From positions 1,240,001 through 1,304,000 of the forward strand of contig CBDBFA010000003.1 in assembly GCA_965204545.1 (NCBI GenBank): a stretch of 64,000 bases of DNA. Direction: 5' to 3'. The position numbers and the translations under genes were made by a program. Below, piece by piece: positions 58,666 through 64,000 of this stretch. Position 1 is the stretch's first letter; each line of letters opens with the position of its first letter. The DNA comes from JAABVD01 sp965204545 (GTDB taxonomy: Bacteria > Verrucomicrobiota > Verrucomicrobiia > Opitutales > UBA2995). Under the pieces are notes generated by a model. It worked only from the letters and a program-made list of their open reading frames with translations, was not told the origin of the DNA and did no database searches.

Positions 58666-58997
58666 CCCTCAACGAATTCTTTAAACTCCTCAAGGACGTC
58701 CCCTACAAATGGGGCATCGGCCAAAGTCCCAATTCCATCATCCGCGGCACCCATGGCGACAGCTACGCCTGCCCTCTATGCGCCTTAGCCAATCACCTCA
58801 GTGACGATAACCCCGAATACGCCCTCGAAGGCTTCAAGGCCGGTAAAATTCTCGGCCTATCCACCAAAGACATCTCCCTCATCCTCTTAGCCGCAGATGG
58901 AGACTACGTCCATCATACCCACACCAGAAAGGACATCTTACAAGCCCGCGAAACCCTCATCGAAACCCTCAACCCCAAAATCGGAATATACTCATGA
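58662..58997 (+). CDS. Tandem family B, member 5
   Basis: A 111-aa paralogue: MTLNEFFKLLKDVPYKW, YACPLCALANHLS, KAGKILGLSTKDISLILLAADGD, ETLNPK. It overlaps its neighbours by ATGA on both sides. It shares with members 4, 6 and 8 the 'PYxW/PYTF' turn after the first helix. Confidence 0.7.
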   Translation: MTLNEFFKLLKDVPYKWGIGQSPNSIIRGTHGDSYACPLCALANHLSDDNPEYALEGFKAGKILGLSTKDISLILLAADGDYVHHTHTRKDILQARETLIETLNPKIGIYS

Positions 58998-59362
58998 GCA
59001 TCCGTGAATTCATAGAAGAGCTAAAAAAGCTCCCCTACACCTTCAAACGGTTCAACACGTCGCCCCTCACCCCTTCCGACAGCAAAACCGCCTGGAAGGA
59101 AATCCCCCTCTCCAAAGGAGCCCTCCGCACGATAGGAACCCGTCACAAAGCCATCTGCCCTATCTGCGCCCTGGCCAACCACCGCTCAGGCAAGGAAACC
59201 TACCACCTCAACGGTGGAGACGCCGGCAGGAAGCTAGGCCTTAAACAAGGATCGATCACGCTTATCATGTGGGCCGCCGACGGCATTTACCAAGGAGGCC
59301 GCGTCGAAACAAAAGCAATCACAAATCTCCGCCAGGCTATGGAAAAGGCCCTCATAAAATGA
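58994..59362 (+). CDS. Tandem family B, member 6 (longest)
   Basis: A 122-aa paralogue: MSIREFIEELKKLPYTF, a longer loop (TPSDSKTAWKEIPLSKGALR), AICPICALANHRSG, GDAGRKLGLKQGSITLIMWAADGI, and MEKALIK. The inserted ~15 residues before the CPxC motif set it apart. ATGA overlaps on both sides. Confidence 0.7.
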   Translation: MSIREFIEELKKLPYTFKRFNTSPLTPSDSKTAWKEIPLSKGALRTIGTRHKAICPICALANHRSGKETYHLNGGDAGRKLGLKQGSITLIMWAADGIYQGGRVETKAITNLRQAMEKALIK

Positions 59363-59688
59363 CCACTCAACAATTCCTCAAACACCTCAATTCCATCAAA
59401 GCCGAATGGCTCGTAGTCGGCCGCGAAGGTATCATTCGCATGAAACACGGCGATGACTACATCTGCCCCATCTGCGCCGTAGCCAACCACATCCTCGGGG
59501 AGCCCCGCTTCACCGTCGACAACGCCAACGCCAACTCCCACCTCAAACTCCCCAGAGACCTTTTCCGAAAGATCACCTCGGCCGCAGACGGCTGCACCTA
59601 CACCCCCGGAGAAGAGCGAATGCGCAGAACCCTCATGAAACTGCTCAAACCAACCGACGTAACCCCAGAGCCCACCTACATCCCGTGA
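59359..59688 (+). CDS. Tandem family B, member 7
   Basis: A 109-aa paralogue: MTTQQFLKHLNSIKAEW, YICPICAVANHILG, ANSHLKLPRDLFRKITSAADGC, LMKLLKPTD. The C-terminal tail PEPTYIP is extra. Starts in an ATGA overlap; its stop overlaps the GTG start of member 8 (GTGA). Confidence 0.7.
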   Translation: MTTQQFLKHLNSIKAEWLVVGREGIIRMKHGDDYICPICAVANHILGEPRFTVDNANANSHLKLPRDLFRKITSAADGCTYTPGEERMRRTLMKLLKPTDVTPEPTYIP

Positions 59689-59993
59689 ACGAAGAAGCAT
59701 TCATCGAAGCTCTCAAAGCCACCCCCTACACCTGGAAGATCTCGAAATTCGGAGTCCTCAGAACCAGGGAAAAACCCTACGCCTGTCCCATCTGCGCCGT
59801 GTTCAACCACTTGGAAAAACGCGACCCCGATAACGCCCTCTCCCACAGCGTAGCCGCCGCCAACATGACTCTGAAACTCTCCCCCAGACTCAAACGCACC
59901 ATCATGTATGCCGCAGACGGTCACATCTACGGAAAAAAGGTCACCAAGATTAAAAAAACCCTCCTAAAAGCCACCAACCCAACAAAAGCATGA
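59685..59993 (+). CDS. Tandem family B, member 8
   Basis: A 102-aa paralogue with a GTG start: MNEEAFIEALKATPYTW, YACPICAVFNHLEK, AANMTLKLSPRLKRTIMYAADGH, LLKATNPTKA. One residue of the ANH motif differs (VFNH). Overlaps member 9 by ATGA. Confidence 0.7.
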   Translation: MNEEAFIEALKATPYTWKISKFGVLRTREKPYACPICAVFNHLEKRDPDNALSHSVAAANMTLKLSPRLKRTIMYAADGHIYGKKVTKIKKTLLKATNPTKA

Positions 59994-60310
59994 CACTCGA
60001 CGAATTCTTCTTCTGGCTCGAAAGTGACAACCTAAAGTGGCAAACCATTGGCGAGGCCAGGATACTGCGGACATCCGGAGAAAAGCACAAATCCATCTGC
60101 CCACTTTGCGCGGTAGCCAATTACATCCTGCACCAGGAAAAATACGGCATATCCGGCCAACGCGCCGCGAGAACCCTGGGTATGGAAAAAGACCTCGCCA
60201 ACCAAATCATCCAGGCCGCGGATGGTAGCACCCACAACGAAGCCGTCACCGCGATCAGGGAACGTCTTATTCAGGCCACCAATCCAACGCACAAACCCTA
60301 TAAAAAATGA
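59990..60310 (+). CDS. Tandem family B, member 9
   Basis: A 106-aa paralogue: MTLDEFFFWLESDNLKW, SICPLCAVANYIL, RAARTLGMEKDLANQIIQAADGS, LIQATNPTHK. Last of the run. Its stop overlaps the start of the next, unrelated gene (ATGA), so the polycistron continues. Confidence 0.7.
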   Translation: MTLDEFFFWLESDNLKWQTIGEARILRTSGEKHKSICPLCAVANYILHQEKYGISGQRAARTLGMEKDLANQIIQAADGSTHNEAVTAIRERLIQATNPTHKPYKK

Positions 60311-60933
60311 ACCAGACAGCACCCCAAACATACCAGGTATTACCGGCCAACCAACTCCTCACCGTCCAACAAATCGAAGGGCTGGAAGAAAAAACCTCCA
60401 TCCCGGGATTCAAAGGGGTTCTCCGAGAACTCGAAGCCCGCAAAGGCAAGACCAGCCGCAAGCACTTCTACATCGGATTCATGACCGACCACACCGGCCG
60501 TATCCGCGTCACCTTCTTCCGAGACGACATGGAAGACCTGCAGGGCCGCCTCCTCCAGATTACGCTCAACCACCAAGGAAAGGGCATCCGCAAGGACATC
60601 TACCGAAAAACCACGGAAATGACCGTCTTCAACACCGCGGAAATCATCACCCTCAATCCGGACACCGAAGACGTTGCGCAGCAAGTAAACAAGGCAGTCC
60701 AAACCCAGGCCGCCAAATACCGCGATCCAAAACACCCCGAAAACCCCAGCCTCACCATCGGCATGTCCGGCAACTGTTCTTCGAGAATCATATCCGCAGT
60801 CATATCCCATCCCGATATGAGGGACCCCATCCAATGGCTCTACAGTGAAAACCTCCCTCAACTAGTCGATCACCTCATGACCGTCTACATCGATGCTGTC
60901 CACAAACAGGAAGCCACCCAGAACAGAACTTGA
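60307..60933 (+). CDS. Hypothetical protein, possible OB-fold nucleic-acid-binding
   Basis: A 208-aa protein. Residues ~45-115 (RKHFYIGFMTDHTGRIRVTFF, LQGRLLQITLNHQGKGI, EMTVFNTAEIITL) read like five beta strands of an OB-fold, similar in style to ssDNA-binding proteins; the C-terminal part is helical. No family is firmly recognised. It closes the overlapping polycistron and, with the ssb at 51885, would be a second ssDNA-binding protein. The assignment rests on strand pattern only. Confidence 0.45.
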   Translation: MNQTAPQTYQVLPANQLLTVQQIEGLEEKTSIPGFKGVLRELEARKGKTSRKHFYIGFMTDHTGRIRVTFFRDDMEDLQGRLLQITLNHQGKGIRKDIYRKTTEMTVFNTAEIITLNPDTEDVAQQVNKAVQTQAAKYRDPKHPENPSLTIGMSGNCSSRIISAVISHPDMRDPIQWLYSENLPQLVDHLMTVYIDAVHKQEATQNRT

Positions 60934-61038
60934 TCCCTTTCAATCTCACCAGAGCATTCGCGGCCACAATCGCCTAGACGAAACCAAGCTTAACTCCCTC
61001 CTTGCCTGTAGCGCTCTGATCGAGTTCCCTAACCCACG

Positions 61039-62688
61039 ATGAAAAAAATAACTCTAACTTTGGCCATGATCCTCGCCTGCGCCACAGTTAGAAACAAGAA
61101 CCTCGCTGTCATCGCCGGCCTGGTCATCTCCGCCCTGGTAAAAATTGGAGTGGACCCCAACGCACGGAACGTGGACGGGAAAACCCCTTTGCACTTAGCC
61201 GCCTTACGGGCCAAGAACCCCGCCATCATCACCGCCCTGGTAAAGGCCGGAGCGGACCCCAACGCACAGACCGAGGACGGTGATACTCCTTTGCGTTATG
61301 CCCTTTCGAATGACGACCCCACAATCATCACCGCCCTGTTGGACGCCGGAGCGGATCCCAACGCCCGAGAAGAGAATGGTTCAACCCCCCTGCACTCAAC
61401 CGTTCTGCTCACCAGGAACCCCGCCGTCATCACTGCCCCGGTAAAGGCCGGAGCAAACCCCAACGCCCGACACGAGAGCGGTTTTACCCCCTTGCTCCAT
61501 GCCATCTCATTGAACAAAAACCCCGCCGTCATCACCGCCCTGTTGGACGCCGGAGCGGACCCCAACGCCCGTATCGAGGCCGGCTTAACCCCCTTGCACC
61601 TGGCCGCCGCCGGAAACGATAACCCCGCCGTCATCACCGCCTTGGTAAAGGCCGGAGCGGACATCGAAGCCCGTATCGAGGCCGGCTTAACCCCCTTGCA
61701 CATCGCTGCCCAGTTAAACGCCGTTCCCGCTGTCACCAATGCCCTTTTGAAGGCTGGAGCGGACATCGAAGCCCGAACCGAGGCCGGCTTAACCCCCTTG
61801 CACGTCGCTGCCCAGTTAAACGCCGTTCCCGCTGTCACCGATGCCCTTTTGAAGGCTGGAGCCGACACTAATGCGCGAACCAAAACCGGCTTCACCCCCT
61901 TCCACCTTGCCGCCTTTTTCAACACCAATCCCTCCGTCATTTATTCCCTTCTCAAGGCCGGAGCGAACATCAACGCGCGAACCGAAGAAGGCTTCACCCC
62001 CTTGCACCTTGCCGCCATGGAAACCAAGAACCCCGCTGTCATCACAACCCTGTTGGAGAGCGGAAGGAACATCGAAATCCGTACCGATGACAGCCAGACC
62101 CCCTTGCACGTGGCCGCCCTTGGTAATCCGAACCCCGCTGTCATCACCACCCTATTGGATGCCGGATCGGACCTCAATGCACTGGATGTTGACGGCATGA
62201 CCCCCTTGCACTCCGCCGCCAGAAATACCAAGAACCCCGCTGTCATCACCGCCTTACTCAAGGCCGGAGCGAACATCAACGCTCAAACCGAAGAAGGATT
62301 CACCCCCTTGCATATCGCTGCCCAGTCAAACACCAATCCCGCCATCATCAATACCCTTCTCAAGGCCGGAGCGAACATCAACGCACGAACCGAAGAAGGC
62401 GTCATCCCCTTGCACTTGGCTGCCGGATGGAACCCAAAACCCGAAGTTACCGCCCTGCTGGAAGCCGGAGCGGACATCAACGCGCAAACCAATCACAACC
62501 GCTATACCCCCTTGCACATGGCGGCTATGGACACCAAGAACCCCGCCGTCATCACCGTCCTATTGGACGCCGGAGCGGACCACAGAGCACTAGACGTTGA
62601 CGGCAAGACCCCCTGGGATTACGCCAAGGAGAACAAAGCCCTCCAGGAAACCAATGCCTATTGGCGATTGAATGACCTTCGATTTTAA
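61039..62688 (+). CDS. Large exported ankyrin-repeat protein
   Basis: A 549-aa protein with an N-terminal signal-like segment (MKKITLTLAMILACATV; a weak lipobox ILAC) and about 14 ankyrin repeats of 34 residues, each TPLHxAA...NPAVITxLLxAGA(D/N)xNAR. It ends with the cap KTPWDYAKEN...NAYWRLNDLRF. Repeats 6 and 7 are nearly identical in DNA, showing recent internal duplication. The 34-residue period is one longer than the common 33. It is likely exported to the periplasm or surface and mediates protein binding. It forms a pair with the cytoplasmic-looking relative at 62718. Confidence 0.88.
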   Translation: MKKITLTLAMILACATVRNKNLAVIAGLVISALVKIGVDPNARNVDGKTPLHLAALRAKNPAIITALVKAGADPNAQTEDGDTPLRYALSNDDPTIITALLDAGADPNAREENGSTPLHSTVLLTRNPAVITAPVKAGANPNARHESGFTPLLHAISLNKNPAVITALLDAGADPNARIEAGLTPLHLAAAGNDNPAVITALVKAGADIEARIEAGLTPLHIAAQLNAVPAVTNALLKAGADIEARTEAGLTPLHVAAQLNAVPAVTDALLKAGADTNARTKTGFTPFHLAAFFNTNPSVIYSLLKAGANINARTEEGFTPLHLAAMETKNPAVITTLLESGRNIEIRTDDSQTPLHVAALGNPNPAVITTLLDAGSDLNALDVDGMTPLHSAARNTKNPAVITALLKAGANINAQTEEGFTPLHIAAQSNTNPAIINTLLKAGANINARTEEGVIPLHLAAGWNPKPEVTALLEAGADINAQTNHNRYTPLHMAAMDTKNPAVITVLLDAGADHRALDVDGKTPWDYAKENKALQETNAYWRLNDLRF

Positions 62689-62717
62689 CCCGGAAGTCAC
62701 CATCAATCCAAATGTGA

Positions 62718-63530
62718 ATGAAAGCAAACCACCTCTCCCCATTGCATGAGGCCGCCGCAAGCGGTACCGCCGCCGCCGTCACCGTCCTGTTGGATGCCGG
62801 AGCCAACATTGAGGCGCGAAACAAGCACGGCTTAACCCCCTTGCACATAGCCGCCATGAACAACGAGAATCCCGCCGTCTTCATCACCCTGTTGAAGGCC
62901 GGAGCGGAAATTGAGGCACGAGACGAGCACGGCCAAACCCCCTTGCACATGGCCGGCGACTCTAACCAAAACCCCGCCGTCATCACCACCCTGTTGAATG
63001 CCGGAGCCAACATTGGAGCACGAGCCGAGGCCGGCTTAACTCCCTTACACATGGCCGCCGGTTTTAACCAGAACCCCACCGTTATCTCCACCCTATTGGA
63101 TGCCGGAGCCGACATTGAAGCGCAAGCCGGGGGAGGCTTAACCCCCTTTCTCACTGCCGCCATGAACAACCAGAACCCCACCGTTATCTCCACCCTGTTG
63201 AATGCCGGAGCCAACATTAAAGCACGAGCCGAGAACGGCTTAACTCCCTTGCACATAGCCGCCGGCGCGAACGAACACCCCGCCATCATCACCACCCTGT
63301 TGGAGGCTGGAGCCAACATTGATGAAGCGCGAAACGAGGCCGGCTTAACTCCCTTACACATGGCCGCCAAGACAACCAAAAACCCCGCCGTCATCACCAC
63401 CCTCTTGGATGCCAGAGCGGACCCCAAGGCACGAGATAAGGACGGCAAGACTCCCTGGAATTTCGCCAAGGAGAACGAAGCCCTCAAAAGAACCGATGCC
63501 TATTGGCGATTGAATGACCTTCGATTTTAA
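62718..63530 (+). CDS. Ankyrin-repeat protein without signal peptide
   Basis: A 270-aa protein with seven 34-residue ankyrin repeats (first: SPLHEAAASGTAAAVTVLLDAGA) and the family cap KTPWNFAKEN...DAYWRLNDLRF. It has no signal peptide, in contrast to the gene 30 bp upstream, so the pair could place related binding surfaces on both sides of the membrane. Repeat 6 has a one-residue insertion (NIDEARNEAG). It is the last gene of the element, ending 63 bp before the right arm-type motifs. Confidence 0.88.
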   Translation: MKANHLSPLHEAAASGTAAAVTVLLDAGANIEARNKHGLTPLHIAAMNNENPAVFITLLKAGAEIEARDEHGQTPLHMAGDSNQNPAVITTLLNAGANIGARAEAGLTPLHMAAGFNQNPTVISTLLDAGADIEAQAGGGLTPFLTAAMNNQNPTVISTLLNAGANIKARAENGLTPLHIAAGANEHPAIITTLLEAGANIDEARNEAGLTPLHMAAKTTKNPAVITTLLDARADPKARDKDGKTPWNFAKENEALKRTDAYWRLNDLRF

Positions 63531-63592
63531 CTCACTGCGGTAATTCAACACCCAATTTCCGACTGCACACCTATCTAAAATCATTAGCTCTA

Positions 63593-63644
63593 TAGGTAAG
63601 ATTTCCTACAGATTCATGGTGCTATGTAAGAAATCATGTAAGAT
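63593..63644 (+). promoter_or_regulatory. Putative right arm-type integrase sites
   Basis: Three motifs: taggtaagat (63593), tatgtaagaa (63623) and catgtaagat (63635). They match the left-end motifs near 16421-16534 (consensus TRTGTAARAT) and the GGTAAGAT core of the repeats at 20842. The position ~105-155 bp inside attR is right for integrase arm sites. Confidence 0.45.
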
Positions 63645-63748
63645 TCTTAAACAGGAATTTAAGATCTAAAGGATATAGAGCGATAGCATCGTAAGTATTT
63701 GATAATTAGACGTTTATAGTCACTATTTATCGTCCATAGAAGTATGAT

Positions 63749-63764
63749 ATGGTGCCCGGGGCGG
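63749..63764. other. Putative attR core
   Basis: Second copy of ATGGTGCCCGGGGCGG in the same orientation as 16401-16416. Host-like repeats follow immediately. No other copy was noticed inside the element. Confidence 0.65.
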
Positions 63765-64000
63765 AAACCTACCCAGGCTTGAATAGATGGTAGGACTTCC
63801 GCCGAACGAAGCGGCAGAGCAAGGATGCTCTTGCCCTACCTGGGTCCTTGCTAACGTGGGTAGGGCGACGGCATCCTTGCCGCGCCGAGAAGAGGGAACC
63901 ACAAAAAGCACAAAAAAATTTCTCTGTGTTCTCTGCGATCTCTGTGGTTTTTAAATTCCTAATGCCTCATTGGCACGCAGTGCCTCCGGAGTTAATCTTC

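Larger units (their letters stand above)
16401..63764. mobile_element. Putative ~47-kb integrative element (defence island plus paralogue array)
   Basis: The ends are defined by a 16-bp direct repeat ATGGTGCCCGGGGCGG (16401-16416 and 63749-63764; 19 of 20 bases match if four more are included). A tyrosine recombinase starts 116 bp inside the left copy, and TATGTAAGAT-like motifs cluster next to both copies. Host-style interspersed repeats occur left of 10.8 kb and again right of 63.89 kb but not inside. Cargo changes composition sharply from the host: an AT-richer defence region and a C-rich, G-poor small-gene region. No conjugation relaxase, type IV secretion, capsid, portal or terminase gene is recognisable, so it is neither a clear ICE nor a clear prophage. 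It may be a mobilisable island or satellite. Confidence 0.75.
63531..64000. other. Right end of element and host flank
   Basis: No gene is supported. The AT-rich 63580-63745 part holds the arm-type motifs, then comes the att core (63749-63764). From 63765 the sequence is host-like: GC-rich inverted strings, 'agagggaaccacaaaa' (63891-63906, same as 1772-1787) and the reverse complement of the 'accacagaga' repeat near 63940. Confidence 0.7.

Noticed and set aside
60222..60848. 208-codon frame overlapping the OB-like gene
   Set aside because: It is a shadow of 60307-60933: Pro/Arg-rich and without any family features, while the other frame starts in an ATGA overlap.
16401..63764. Complete prophage
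   Set aside because: Some genes are phage-like (integrase, SSB, Cys-rich modules) but no terminase, portal, capsid or tail gene is recognisable.

Overview
The window is bacterial chromosome carrying a large integrated element. The host part (1-16.4 kb plus the last ~235 bp) is GC-rich. It has a tyrA-aroA-cmk cluster, a sugar isomerase with two Gfo/Idh/MocA oxidoreductases, a GxxExxY protein, an outer-membrane TonB receptor, and many short interspersed intergenic repeats (GGCGCGCTAAGGCGCGCC followed by ATTAGGA units, 'accacagagaacacaaagg' strings, 7-bp tandem arrays). This fits a Gram-negative heterotroph of the Verrucomicrobiota/PVC type. That assignment is an inference from gene order and repeat style, not from a marker gene. 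Host layout: partial DUF1343 (NamZ-like) gene; fpg-like glycosylase with a degenerate zinc finger (-); a three-gene sugar catabolism cluster (+); xseA, a TVP38-type membrane protein, a 43-aa membrane peptide coupled to a large FGE-sulfatase-like protein, and GxxExxY (all -); tyrA, aroA, cmk and a TonB receptor (+). From 16401 to 63764 lies a putative ~47-kb integrative element. A 16-bp direct repeat (ATGGTGCCCGGGGCGG) marks both ends. A tyrosine recombinase starts just inside the left copy, and TATGTAAGAT-like repeats (possible integrase arm sites) lie beside both copies. Host-style repeats resume directly after the right copy. The left arm (16.5-21 kb) carries the integrase, an AlpA/excisionase-like protein, small genes, and a basic protein of unknown family followed by three ~22-bp-spaced iteron-like repeats (possible replication or control module). 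The middle (21.5-46.9 kb) is a defence-type island: a secreted YHYH-HNH protein, a membrane-anchored PD-(D/E)XK-like protein, a helicase IV-like SF1 helicase, a 1230-aa STAND-like ATPase, a type IIG-like methyltransferase, a SIR2/DUF4020-like (DSR-type) protein, a pentapeptide-repeat/FRG fusion, and a DUF3696-type ATPase coupled to a PIN nuclease. A 2.4-kb stretch with no recognisable gene (46.9-49.3 kb) holds GC-rich repetitive DNA and small hairpin repeats. The right arm (49.3-63.5 kb) is all on the + strand. It starts with small genes including DUF4326, an SSB and a possible Cas2-fold orphan. It then becomes a very dense polycistron with two families of tandem paralogues: six ~148-aa genes (WHxP...CxACLxGxYAAA) and nine ~105-aa genes (CPxCAxANH...AADG). 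Most join through 4-nt ATGA/GTGA or 1-nt TAATG overlaps, and two mini-ORFs of 13 and 14 codons bridge what would otherwise be gaps. A DUF2958 gene is embedded and a possible OB-fold protein closes the run. Two ankyrin-repeat genes follow. They share a C-terminal cap (YWRLNDLRF) with three other loci elsewhere in the element, one of them frameshifted and one a remnant. The paralogue array is the best candidate here for an undescribed system. Its function cannot be read from sequence alone.
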